Shown: one piece after another, positions 7,725 to 15,292 of the stretch
Numbering within the stretch: the stretch's first letter is position 1
How the letters are laid out: the number at the start of each line of letters is the position of its first letter
Assembly (NCBI GenBank): GCA_039819885.1
Contig: JBCBRD010000064.1
Coordinates: 1 to 15,894, forward strand
Direction: 5' to 3'
DNA length: 15,894 bases
Source: JBCBRD01 sp039819885
GTDB taxonomy: Bacteria; Pseudomonadota; Alphaproteobacteria; Rhizobiales; Hyphomicrobiaceae
Notes under the pieces: generated by a model
The model's database searches: none
Told to the model about the DNA's origin: nothing
What the model saw: only the letters and a program-made list of their open reading frames with translations
Program-made: the position numbers and the translations under genes

Positions 7725-8231
7725 ATGCCGCTCTATGAGCATGTGTTCATGACCCGACAGGACGTTTCAAACGCCCAGGTCGAAGGTCTGACGAAAGAAT
7801 ACTCGGACATTCTTGGTGAAAACGGCGGGAAAGTCGTTCGCACAGAGTACTGGGGGCTTAAGTCCCTGGCCTACAAGATCAAGAAGAACCGTAAAGCCCA
7901 CTACACGATGCTGAACATCGATGCCCCGCACGAAGCGGTTGCTGAAATGGAGCGTCGCATGGGGCTATCAACAGACATCATCCGCTTTTTGACTTTGAAA
8001 GTCGAAGCGCATGAAGCCGACCTGTCGGTTATGATGCGCAAGAATGATCGCGACGACCGGCGTGATGGACGTGGTGGTCCTGGCGGTCGCGGCGGTCCCC
8101 GAGGTGATCGGGGCGGGCCACGCGGTGGTGGCGGTGATCGTGGCGGCTCCACGTTCCGCTCCCGCCCAGACGGTGATCGCCCGCCGCGCGGTGATCGCCC
8201 ACCACGCGACACAACCGGTTCGGAGGCTTAA
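7725..8231 (+). CDS. rpsF: Small ribosomal subunit protein bS6 with Arg/Gly-rich tail
   Basis: S6 binds 16S rRNA together with S18 in the platform of the 30S subunit. Residues 1 to about 98 form the S6 domain, beginning MPLYEHVFMTRQDVS, with RTEYWGLKSLAYKIKKNRKAHY in the middle. The remaining roughly 70 residues are a low-complexity, strongly basic extension of RGGPGGR, GDRGGPRGGGG and RPPRGDRPPRD units encoded by repetitive GC-rich DNA (about 8040-8215). E. coli S6 is shorter and ends in an acidic tail, so this basic RGG-like tail is a lineage feature. GAGG lies 11 bases before the ATG. The next gene, rpsR, starts three bases after the stop. Confidence 0.97.
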   Translation: MPLYEHVFMTRQDVSNAQVEGLTKEYSDILGENGGKVVRTEYWGLKSLAYKIKKNRKAHYTMLNIDAPHEAVAEMERRMGLSTDIIRFLTLKVEAHEADLSVMMRKNDRDDRRDGRGGPGGRGGPRGDRGGPRGGGGDRGGSTFRSRPDGDRPPRGDRPPRDTTGSEA

Positions 8232-8234
8232 GAC

Positions 8235-8471
8235 ATGGCAGCAGCACCACGTCGTCCATTCAACCGCCGCCGTAAGACATGTCCGTTTTCAGGCGATGCC
8301 GCACCGAAGATAGACTACAAAGACGTGCGCCTTCTCGGCCGCTATGTATCTGAGCGTGGGAAGATTGTTCCCAGCCGGATCACTGCCGTTTCGGCGCGCA
8401 AACAGCGTGAATTGTCCCGTGCGATTAAGCGTGCACGGTTCCTCGGACTGTTGCCTTACGTCATCAAATAA
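8235..8471 (+). CDS. rpsR: Small ribosomal subunit protein bS18
   Basis: S18 forms a heterodimer with S6 on the 30S platform. The 78-residue basic protein shows the expected RRPFNRRRKTCPFSG N-terminus, IDYKDVRLLGRYVSERGKIVPSRIT and the C-terminal RKQRELSRAIKRARFLGLLPYV. A GGAGG ribosome binding site (8222-8226), eight bases before the ATG, lies inside the last codons of rpsF. Translation of S6 and S18 is therefore probably coupled. Confidence 0.98.
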   Translation: MAAAPRRPFNRRRKTCPFSGDAAPKIDYKDVRLLGRYVSERGKIVPSRITAVSARKQRELSRAIKRARFLGLLPYVIK

Positions 8472-8477
8472 GAAGAA

Positions 8478-8492
8478 GTCGGGCGACCCGAC
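8478..8492 (+). repeat. Stem-loop just after rpsR
   Basis: GTCGGG-CGA-CCCGAC is a perfect six-pair, GC-rich hairpin with a three-base loop, six bases after the rpsR stop. No T-run follows, so it is not a standard terminator. It may stabilise the rpsF-rpsR message or lower read-through into the membrane-protein gene. The rest of the 166-base gap to 8638 shows nothing I can name. Confidence 0.5.
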
Positions 8493-8637
8493 CACTGACT
8501 TAGAACTCGTGGCGTGGAACATCTGTTCTGCGCCACTTTATCTGATCAATTTAGACACTGTGATTTTTGGGTTGGGAGACGGAGCGTTTCATCTGCGCTG
8601 GCTCCCTAACCGCCAATGGAGCGGGACAGCGAGACCA

Positions 8638-9630
8638 ATGACAAAGCTCATCGTTGCCAGCATCCTGGCCGGTGTCATCGCAGCAATTGCATTTGCGTCC
8701 GCGACAACGGGCCCTGCGATCACGCGCTTTCTCCTGTTTCTCATCACACCGCTGCCGATCTTCATGGTTGGGCTCGGCATTGGCTGGCGCGCTGCTGGCA
8801 TATCGGCTGCTGCGGGCGGCATCACACTGGCGCTTGTCGGCAATATGCAGGTCGGTGCTCTGTTTACCGTCAGCCAGATGATACCTGGTGTGGTCCTTTC
8901 CTATCTGGCGCTGCTCAATCGGGGCACAACAGATGATACCGGCCGGTCGCAAGTTGAGTGGTATCCGGTTGGTCGGCTGATACTCTGGGCTGGCGCCATT
9001 GGCTCTGGCATTGCGATTGCGACACTTGCCATTCTCGGCAGCAGCATGGACCGATTGCGCGAAGAGCTTCGCGACATGATCGATAAGTTCATGACGGCTC
9101 AGCTCGAAGCGATGGGCGATGGGCAAAAACTGAAGCCAGAAGATCTTGATCGCATTACCGATGTCGCGTTGCAGATGCTGCCGGCCATTATGGCGATTTC
9201 GGTGATGGGCGCGCTTTTGTTCAACCTGTGGCTTGCCGGTCGAATTGCTGGTGCTGCGGGGCAATTGACACGTCCCTGGCCTGATCTTGCTGCTTTCACA
9301 TACCCACCGCTGACACCGATCGCCTTTGCAGTGGCGCTGGCCGTCGGGTTTCTGCCAGGTATCGCCGGTTTGATGGGTGCGTCTGTAGCGGGGGCGTTGT
9401 TCTTCGCATACCTGCTGCTCGGCTTGGCCATCATTCACTACACAACACGGGGCAATCCGTGGCGTTGGATGGTTCTCTGGCTGGTCTACTTCAGCCTGAT
9501 ATTTGCCAATGGCGTCACCGTTTTGATTGCGTTGCTGGGCGTGCTTGAACCCTTCTCGCCGATCCGCCGTGACTTCATTCGACCGCGATCGGGCGGCCCA
9601 CCACCCACAGGACCACCACCGTCCACATGA
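8638..9630 (+). CDS. DUF2232-family polytopic membrane protein
   Basis: This 330-residue hydrophobic protein has about eight or nine predicted membrane helices. Clear ones are near residues 1-22, 29-50, 72-91, 112-133, 180-205, 228-250 and 290-315. A charged, non-membrane segment of about 40 residues (RLREELRDMIDKF..KLKPEDLDRI) follows the fifth helix. The tail is proline-rich (GGPPPTGPPPST). The position between rpsR and rplI matches the DUF2232 gene found there in rhizobia and resembles yybS placement in Bacillus; family assignment rests mainly on this context plus topology. The function is unknown. ATG 8638-8640 is chosen over the open frame from 8344, because the extension would overlap rpsR and is not membrane-like. 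The ribosome binding site is weak. Confidence 0.8.
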   Translation: MTKLIVASILAGVIAAIAFASATTGPAITRFLLFLITPLPIFMVGLGIGWRAAGISAAAGGITLALVGNMQVGALFTVSQMIPGVVLSYLALLNRGTTDDTGRSQVEWYPVGRLILWAGAIGSGIAIATLAILGSSMDRLREELRDMIDKFMTAQLEAMGDGQKLKPEDLDRITDVALQMLPAIMAISVMGALLFNLWLAGRIAGAAGQLTRPWPDLAAFTYPPLTPIAFAVALAVGFLPGIAGLMGASVAGALFFAYLLLGLAIIHYTTRGNPWRWMVLWLVYFSLIFANGVTVLIALLGVLEPFSPIRRDFIRPRSGGPPPTGPPPST

Positions 9631-9728
9631 CGGTGAAGTTGAACACCTTCACATCGCGACGCGCGTTCGGTTGATGAGCGCATCCCCCCAAACTCTCAAT
9701 TGCATATAGACATCAAGGAGACGATCAC

Positions 9729-10337
9729 ATGCAGGTTATTCTACTGGAGCGCATCGGCGCGCTCGGCCAAATGGGCGACGTCGTCAGCGTTAAGGACGGC
9801 TACGCCCGCAATTTTCTACTTCCACAGAAAAAAGCAATGCGCGCCACAAAAGAGAACATTGCCGACTTCGAAGGTCGCAGAGCGCAGCTGGAGGCCAACA
9901 ACCTTGAGCGGAAAAAAGAAGCCGAAGCCGTTCATGAAAAACTCAACGGCCAGGTTTTTGTCGCGATCCGGCAGGCCGGAGATACAGGTCAGCTTTATGG
10001 CTCTGTCTCAACCCGGGATATTGCTGACGCCATCATTGCAGGCGGTTTCACCATTGATCGTCGACAGGTGATCCTAGACAAGCCCATCAAGACACTGGGC
10101 CTGCATCCAATCAGCGTCCTGTTGCACCCTGAAGTCGAAAGCAAGGTTGAGATCAATGTTGCGCGGACCGAGGATGAAGCCGAACGCCAGGCTGCTGGTG
10201 AAGACGTTACGGTCATCAAGGACGAGGAGCTTGAGCTGGAGACGTTCGATCCTGATGCTGAAGGCAATGAGACTGAAGGTGCCGACGACGGTTCCGCCGA
10301 CACTGCAGAAGATGAAACCGAAGAGGCATCTGCGTAG
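9729..10337 (+). CDS. rplI: Large ribosomal subunit protein bL9 with acidic tail
   Basis: L9 binds 23S rRNA near the L1 stalk and affects reading-frame maintenance. The N-terminal domain is clear: MQVILLERIGALGQMGDVVSVKDGYARNFLLPQKKA. A connecting helix (residues about 40-75) and the C-terminal domain (GQLYGSVSTRDIADAI, HPISVLLHPEV) follow. The product has 202 residues against about 150 in E. coli. The surplus is a C-terminal tail of about 50 residues very rich in Asp and Glu (EELELETFDPDAEGNETEG onward). AAGGAG (9715-9720) lies eight bases before the ATG. A strong terminator follows at 10398-10433, ending this plus-strand operon. Confidence 0.97.
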   Translation: MQVILLERIGALGQMGDVVSVKDGYARNFLLPQKKAMRATKENIADFEGRRAQLEANNLERKKEAEAVHEKLNGQVFVAIRQAGDTGQLYGSVSTRDIADAIIAGGFTIDRRQVILDKPIKTLGLHPISVLLHPEVESKVEINVARTEDEAERQAAGEDVTVIKDEELELETFDPDAEGNETEGADDGSADTAEDETEEASA

Positions 10338-10383
10338 TCTGCCTCATGATGGGCAACCACTGAAGACAAGCATGGCTCAGTGG
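10323..10383. repeat. Two stem-loops between rplI and its terminator
   Basis: GAGGCA (10323-10328) pairs with TGCCTC (10340-10345) across the rplI stop codon. CCACTGA (10357-10363) pairs with TCAGTGG (10377-10383). The octamer CTGAAGAC occurs twice, at 10360-10367 and 10386-10393. These precede the main terminator and may protect the mRNA 3' end. Confidence 0.5.
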
Positions 10384-10397
10384 TGCTGAAGACTAGT

Positions 10398-10433
10398 AAA
10401 AAGGGGTGCCGATCGTTTCGACACCCCTTTTTT
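10398..10433. terminator. Bidirectional rho-independent terminator
   Basis: AAAAAGGGGTG (10398-10408) pairs with CACCCCTTTTT (10422-10432) around a 13-base loop, with a six-T run on the plus strand. Read on the minus strand, the same hairpin is followed by TTTTT. It therefore terminates both the rpsF-rplI operon and the convergent TadG-like gene ending at 10501. Confidence 0.93.
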
Positions 10434-10500
10434 CATGCAAAGACCTGCGGTTGTTGCTGTGCCGCTTGACAACAATGCTCGTCTTCGCCCCTCACACGCG

Positions 10501-11880
10501 TTAGTTCTTCAAGGACACCGACACGACGGTCGAAGAGATTTTGCGCAGTGATGCCCTAAGTTCTTCGACGTTGCGTACGTTGTGATAGTAGTTGGCCTCG
10601 TTGGTCGCACATTGCTTCATGTAGGGAACGCCATATTCGTTGCCGTTCACATAGACCATGTGGATTTCGATGCCTTGGGCCTTCATGCCTTCGCAAACTG
10701 CGAGCAGGTTTTCGAAACCCTTCACGCTTCCTTTGTTGTAGCCAAAGACAGGATTTTCATCACCCTGGTTGACTTGGTTCGGCACCTCGTACCGGTAGGC
10801 TTCCGTGTACGCATCTGACGCAAACACTGCAATTTTGCGTTTCTGACCGTAGGCCGATGGGTAGCCAGTGATGCCCCACTGGTCCTGCCAGTTCGGTGAA
10901 AGCAAGCGCCAGATCCAAGCCATGCCCAGGTCGAAGCGCCCCGTGCCCTTCAATGACAAATCCTCAATCGCATCCTGAAACTGACCGATGTTGGTTGTCG
11001 GCCCCATAATCGTTTGCGCTGGGCAGGTGAACGTGCTGCTGCGCGCTTGTAGGTAGGACACAATCTGGTCTTTTGACGTGGGAATGAACCCGAGTTCGTC
11101 TGGAGACTTGTCTGTCAATGCGTTTGGATTGCCATCGATCAGTTCATCGCGCGGCTCAAGACACCACTTGTTTGTGTTGCGGTAACCACCGTTTGGCTTG
11201 CGCGCTTTGCCCCAATGTCCATTTGGTGGGACTTCGCCTGCCAACCAATCTTTAGCACGGTCCTCACCGACGTTTACGCGGTCGGCAAATGGAAAGAACG
11301 TCGCGTGGAAATTTGCGTCTTGCTGTGACAGCGCATCCAAATCCACGATCATGTCTGCCATAGCGGCTTTTGCATCTCCCCAGGAGTTGCCAAATCCCAT
11401 GGACCCGGTTGTGTCGAGGCCGATGACAATTTCAGCGCCATCTGTCTGACGGTTCGCAGCTGCTGCGGCTTGGACCTCCAGCTCATTGATGTTCAAAATC
11501 CGACTGAGGAGCGTTGGAACGGTCGCACTGGCTTCAAATGATACCGATGGGCCATCGACTTCGGCCTCAGCCGCGTCGATCTCGTTCGGTGGGAATACCG
11601 GCTTGTTCTGTTCGAAGATCGTTTGTGCTTTTGCACTTACCTGTTCGTTGGTGCCGAGCGCGTCGGTCGCAGCTCCCAATACGGCGCTGTCGACTGCAGA
11701 CTGAAGCTGCAATTTCACGGAGTAGGCCCGACCGTAGTCGATCCCGATGCCGGCGGCAGCGAGTACTGGAAAGGCCATGAGCCCAAACGCAATTGCAGAA
11801 ACGCCCTCGCGGTTATATATAAATGCTTTGGTCGTTCTGCGGGCTTTTGGCACAACGGTCAATTTGCCAACGGTTTTCAT
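10501..11880 (-). CDS. TadG-like protein with von Willebrand factor A domain
   Basis: This 459-residue protein is related to TadG of Flp/Tad pilus systems. A basic N-terminus leads to the TadE/G-type segment NREGVSAIAFGLMAFPVLAA and one membrane helix (about residues 27-49), followed by IDYGRAYSVKLQLQSAVDSA, typical of this family. From about residue 148 a vWA domain begins. Its metal-binding MIDAS residues are visible: D156-T-T-G-S-M, a Thr in LKGTGRFDLGMAW, and Asp in VFASDAYTEA. The bulk should lie outside the cytoplasmic membrane. GGAG lies eight bases before the ATG (11878-11880). No other tad or pilus gene is in the window, so this may be an isolated surface or envelope protein rather than a pilus component. 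The ligand is unknown. Confidence 0.85.
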   Translation of the reverse strand: MKTVGKLTVVPKARRTTKAFIYNREGVSAIAFGLMAFPVLAAAGIGIDYGRAYSVKLQLQSAVDSAVLGAATDALGTNEQVSAKAQTIFEQNKPVFPPNEIDAAEAEVDGPSVSFEASATVPTLLSRILNINELEVQAAAAANRQTDGAEIVIGLDTTGSMGFGNSWGDAKAAMADMIVDLDALSQQDANFHATFFPFADRVNVGEDRAKDWLAGEVPPNGHWGKARKPNGGYRNTNKWCLEPRDELIDGNPNALTDKSPDELGFIPTSKDQIVSYLQARSSTFTCPAQTIMGPTTNIGQFQDAIEDLSLKGTGRFDLGMAWIWRLLSPNWQDQWGITGYPSAYGQKRKIAVFASDAYTEAYRYEVPNQVNQGDENPVFGYNKGSVKGFENLLAVCEGMKAQGIEIHMVYVNGNEYGVPYMKQCATNEANYYHNVRNVEELRASLRKISSTVVSVSLKN

Positions 11881-11934
11881 CGAACTGCTCCAACGCGCGA
11901 TAAACTATCGGCAGTCAGAATTACGCAGAGCCTA

Positions 11935-11963
11935 ATAATTTTGATTGAATTGAAAACTTACAA
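11935..11963 (-). promoter_or_regulatory. Weak promoter candidate for the TadG-like gene
   Basis: On the minus strand TTGTAA (plus 11958-11963), 17 bases and AATTAT (11935-11940) give a four-of-six match at each box, in an AT-rich stretch 55-85 bases upstream of the ATG. Similar matches could occur by chance in such sequence. Confidence 0.25.
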
Positions 11964-12211
11964 TGCAATGTTTCTAATTCAGGTCCTAGAAACCCTTGCA
12001 TATGACGTGTAAAGAATTATTCACTTTCAAGCCCTTGATATTGCTGGTTTTCTCCAGACACCCTCTTAAAGTTTTTGACTTCATCCCGACAACCGTCGAA
12101 CCGAAGCGTTCAATATTGCGAAGGTATAATTCGTAAAATCCAAATCGAAATTGGATCAATCCCCCAAAAAATCTGAGTGTTTTCGGAGCTATCAATCGCC
12201 GTGCAATGTCA

Positions 12212-12261
12212 GTGCCATACTTCGCTGGCACGCCTGCGGCATGACCGCTAATGTGTGCCAG
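12212..12261. repeat. Three alternating TGGCAC/GTGCCA elements
   Basis: GTGCCA (12212-12217), CTGGCAC (12225-12231) and GTGCCAG (12255-12261) can form two competing hairpins: a six-pair stem with an eight-base loop, or a seven-pair stem with a 23-base loop. Another short inverted repeat, ATCCAA/TTGGAT, is at 12138-12156. These are the only structured elements seen in the 546-base, AT-rich, gene-free region 11881-12426 between metH and the TadG-like gene. Confidence 0.45.
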
Positions 12262-12426
12262 AAAGCCAACAACACATCGCGCCCTAATTGGATTATCTGT
12301 CGTGTTGACGGGTGGGGCGCGGCTTAAAGCGCGTTCACTTTAGACGGAATCAGCAAGCGCACTTTGAGGTTTTGTTTTGAATTGTTTTCTTATCGCAAAA
12401 CCGCGCAAACTTTTGAGAAACTTGAT

Positions 12427-15123
12427 CTAGGCTGCCGCGACCTCTTCCTTAGCGTACGATTTTGGGTCGTAGTTCATGACCGGCGCCAACCAGCGCTCGG
12501 CAGTCTCAAGCGTCCAACCTTTGCGATTGGCATAGTCTTGGACTTGATCGCGCTCGATCTTGCCAACTCCGAAGTAGTGGCTTTCCGGATTCGCGAAGTA
12601 GAAACCGGAGACCGAGGAACCCGGCCACATTGCATAGCTCTCCGTCAATGAGATGCCTGTCTGTGCTTCCACATCCATCAATGACCACAAGGTTTCTTTT
12701 TCCGTATGGTCGGGCTGTGCCGGATACCCCGGTGCGGGGCGAATGCCTTGATACTTTTCAAGGATCAGATCGTCATTGGAAATGGCTTCGTCGGGTGCAT
12801 AACCCCAATACTCGGTGCGCACTTTCTGGTGCATCCGTTCTGCAAAGGCCTCGGCAAGACGGTCAGCAAGCGCCTTGAACATGATCTTCCCGTAATCGTC
12901 ATGCTCCGCGAAGTGGGCTGTAACGGCATCGTCTTCACCAATGCCAGTCGTTACGGCAAAGCCTCCAAGGTAGTCGGCGACGCCGCTGTCTACCGGGGTA
13001 ACAAAGTCTGCCAAGGCTGTGTGCGCGCGGTCGCGTTTGGGATCTCGGGCGATTTGCTGGCGCAGCGTATGCAGCTTTGCGAGCTCGTCATTGCGGGTGT
13101 CATCCGTGAAGAGTTGGATGTCATCACCAATGCTGTTGGCCGGCCAGAAGCCGATGACGGCGGATGCTGACAACCAGCCCTCGCCGACGACACGTTTCAG
13201 CATCTCGCGCGCATCTGCATAGACCTTCTTGGCCTCAACACCGACGACGTTGTCATCCAGGATCTGCGGGAAGCGGCCGCGCAACTCCCACGTCGAAAAG
13301 AATGGTGTCCAGTCGATGACCTCAACCAAGTCATTCAGATCGTAGTTGGTGAACGTTTTCGTTCCCAGGAAGGTTGGCTTCGTGGGCTCAATTCCTGACC
13401 AATCGACTTTGAAGGGATTGGACTTAGCCTGTGCGTATGTGATGCGCTTTTTGCGCGCTTCGTTGGCGAGGTGGTTGGCACGAACCGTTTCGTACTCGGA
13501 CTGGATCTCGCTGATGTAGCCGGGCCCATCGCGTTCTGACACCAGCTTGGACACCACGCCAACTGCGCGCGATGCATCGAGTACGTAAATCGCCTGCCCG
13601 CGTGCATAGTTCGGTGCGATCTTCACGGCCGTGTGGACCCGGCTAGTGGTGGCCCCACCGATCAAAAGCGGGACATCGAAATCCTGGCGCTCCATTTCCG
13701 CGGCCACGTAGCACATTTCATCAAGTGAAGGCGTGATCAGACCAGACAGGCCAATGATATCGACGTTTTCTTCCTTGGCCTTGTCGATGATTTTTTGGGC
13801 CGGAACCATTACGCCCATATCAATGACTTCGTAGTTGTTACACTGCAAGACCACGCCGACGATGTTTTTGCCGATGTCGTGGACGTCGCCTTTGACGGTT
13901 GCCATCAAAACCTTGCCGACGGCTGGTTTGTCCTGGGTGCCTTGGCGGATCTTTTCTTCTTCCAGATAAGGTTGCAGATACGCGACAGCCTGCTTCATGA
14001 CGCGTGCCGACTTGACGACCTGCGGCAGGAACATCTTACCTGCGCCAAATAAGTCACCGACCACATTCATGCCGTCCATCAGCGGCCCTTCGATCACGTC
14101 GAGCGGCTTATCAAGCTTTTGCCTGGTTTCCTCTGTGTCTTCTTCGATCCAGTCCGTGATGCCGTGAACCAGAGAGTGGGTCAGGCGGGCTTCGACCGCG
14201 CCTTCGCGCCACGTCAGATCTTTTTCCTTCCGCTTCGCGCCACCCTCGCCTTTGAACTTGGGTGCTGCGTCCAACAACCGGTCGGTTGAATCATCGCGCC
14301 GGTTCAGGATCACATCCTCAACCAGCTCGCGGAGTTCGGCAGGGATATCATCATAGACGGTGAGCTGGCCTGCGTTCACGATACCCATGTCCATACCAGC
14401 TTGAATGGCGTGGAATAGGAACACCGAGTGCATTGCTTCACGCACCGGTTCGTTACCGCGGAAAGAGAACGAGAGGTTCGAAACACCACCGGAGATATGC
14501 GTCAGTGGCATGACCTCTTTGATCTTCCGCGTCGCTTCAATGAAGGCCACGCCATAGTCGTTGTGCTCTTCGATCCCCGTGGCGACCGCAAAGATATTTG
14601 GGTCGAAAATGATGTCTTCAGGCGGGAAGCCAACATCCTCGGTCAAAAGCTTGTAAGCGCGATGACAGATCTCAAATTTCTGCTCTGCTGTTTCGGCCTG
14701 ACCGTCTTCGTTAAAGGCCATCACGACGACGGCAGCGCCATATCGAAGGATCTTCTTGGCCTGTTCGAGAAACGGGGCCTCGCCCTCCTTCAGCGAAATC
14801 GAGTTGACGATCGCCTTACCTTGCACGCACTTCAGGCCTGCTTCGATCACGCTCCATTTTGAGGAATCAATCATGATCGGAACACGTGCGATATCGGGCT
14901 CGGACGCGATCATGTTGAGGAACGTGGTCATGGCCTGCTCAGAATCCAGCAAGCCTTCATCCATGTTCACATCGATGATCTGCGCGCCGTTTTCCACCTG
15001 TTGGCGCGCCACTGAAAGTGCTGCCCCATAGTCATCGGCCTCGATAAGTTTTCGAAATTTGGCCGAGCCGGTGACATTGGTGCGTTCGCCGACATTGATG
15101 AAGCTCTGTGCTGCTGAAGACAT
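12427..15123 (-). CDS. metH: Cobalamin-dependent methionine synthase, folate/B12/reactivation part
   Basis: This 898-residue protein carries the C-terminal three modules of MetH, which moves a methyl group from methyltetrahydrofolate through cobalamin to homocysteine. The pterin-binding module opens at INVGERTNVTGSAKFR (about residues 9-24) and includes IIDVNMDEG and SIS. A cap domain (about 305-390) precedes the B12-binding domain, where DVHDIGKN (413-420; His415 is the lower cobalt ligand) and GLSGLITPS are intact. The reactivation domain ends the protein, with the AdoMet-binding motif RPAPGYPAQPDH at about 795-806. The ATG at 15121-15123 with AAAGG just upstream is preferred over an in-frame TTG two codons earlier. 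The homocysteine module is a separate upstream gene 169 bases away. No frame damage is visible, so the split looks natural. Confidence 0.96.
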   Translation of the reverse strand: MSSAAQSFINVGERTNVTGSAKFRKLIEADDYGAALSVARQQVENGAQIIDVNMDEGLLDSEQAMTTFLNMIASEPDIARVPIMIDSSKWSVIEAGLKCVQGKAIVNSISLKEGEAPFLEQAKKILRYGAAVVVMAFNEDGQAETAEQKFEICHRAYKLLTEDVGFPPEDIIFDPNIFAVATGIEEHNDYGVAFIEATRKIKEVMPLTHISGGVSNLSFSFRGNEPVREAMHSVFLFHAIQAGMDMGIVNAGQLTVYDDIPAELRELVEDVILNRRDDSTDRLLDAAPKFKGEGGAKRKEKDLTWREGAVEARLTHSLVHGITDWIEEDTEETRQKLDKPLDVIEGPLMDGMNVVGDLFGAGKMFLPQVVKSARVMKQAVAYLQPYLEEEKIRQGTQDKPAVGKVLMATVKGDVHDIGKNIVGVVLQCNNYEVIDMGVMVPAQKIIDKAKEENVDIIGLSGLITPSLDEMCYVAAEMERQDFDVPLLIGGATTSRVHTAVKIAPNYARGQAIYVLDASRAVGVVSKLVSERDGPGYISEIQSEYETVRANHLANEARKKRITYAQAKSNPFKVDWSGIEPTKPTFLGTKTFTNYDLNDLVEVIDWTPFFSTWELRGRFPQILDDNVVGVEAKKVYADAREMLKRVVGEGWLSASAVIGFWPANSIGDDIQLFTDDTRNDELAKLHTLRQQIARDPKRDRAHTALADFVTPVDSGVADYLGGFAVTTGIGEDDAVTAHFAEHDDYGKIMFKALADRLAEAFAERMHQKVRTEYWGYAPDEAISNDDLILEKYQGIRPAPGYPAQPDHTEKETLWSLMDVEAQTGISLTESYAMWPGSSVSGFYFANPESHYFGVGKIERDQVQDYANRKGWTLETAERWLAPVMNYDPKSYAKEEVAAA

Positions 15124-15168
15124 GTCCAACCTTTGAATTCTGCATTATGCGCCATTGATGCTTTGGCG

Positions 15169-15209
15169 TAGAGCGCATTGATGTTTCGTATCGTCGGGGA
15201 TGCGCTCTA
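15169..15209. repeat. Inverted repeat in the gap between the two metH genes
   Basis: TAGAGCGCA (15169-15177) and TGCGCTCTA (15201-15209) are perfect nine-base arms with a 23-base loop. Beside them CGCC/GGCG (15150-15168) can pair, and CATTGATG occurs twice (15153-15160 and 15176-15183). The element lies 46-86 bases upstream of the downstream metH start, where a leader or intergenic RNA fold could affect its translation. No known riboswitch was recognised. Confidence 0.5.
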
Positions 15210-15292
15210 AGTTTTGTTTCTGCGCATGTTTTGAGTGTGGGCGTTGCTCGCTTTCCGCGAGACAAACCGGGACCGCTTTTCTCTCATATCCG

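Noticed and set aside
8344..8637. N-terminal extension of the DUF2232 frame into rpsR
   Set aside because: It would overlap rpsR out of frame and its sequence is not membrane-like; the first hydrophobic helix begins right at the ATG 8638-8640.
11986..12231. 81-residue minus-strand open frame in the AT-rich spacer
   Set aside because: GTG start with only a weak upstream purine run, no recognised family and no operon context; not enough to call a gene.
12225..12241. Sigma54 promoter on the plus strand
   Set aside because: The -24 box is excellent and the GG-N10-GC spacing is right, but the -12 box is CGGCA rather than TTGCA and no plus-strand gene follows; kept only as part of a low-interest finding.
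15130..15292. SAM or cobalamin riboswitch before the downstream metH gene
   Set aside because: The gap is short and lacks the conserved B12-box or SAM-II type elements I could recognise; only a simple inverted repeat is present.
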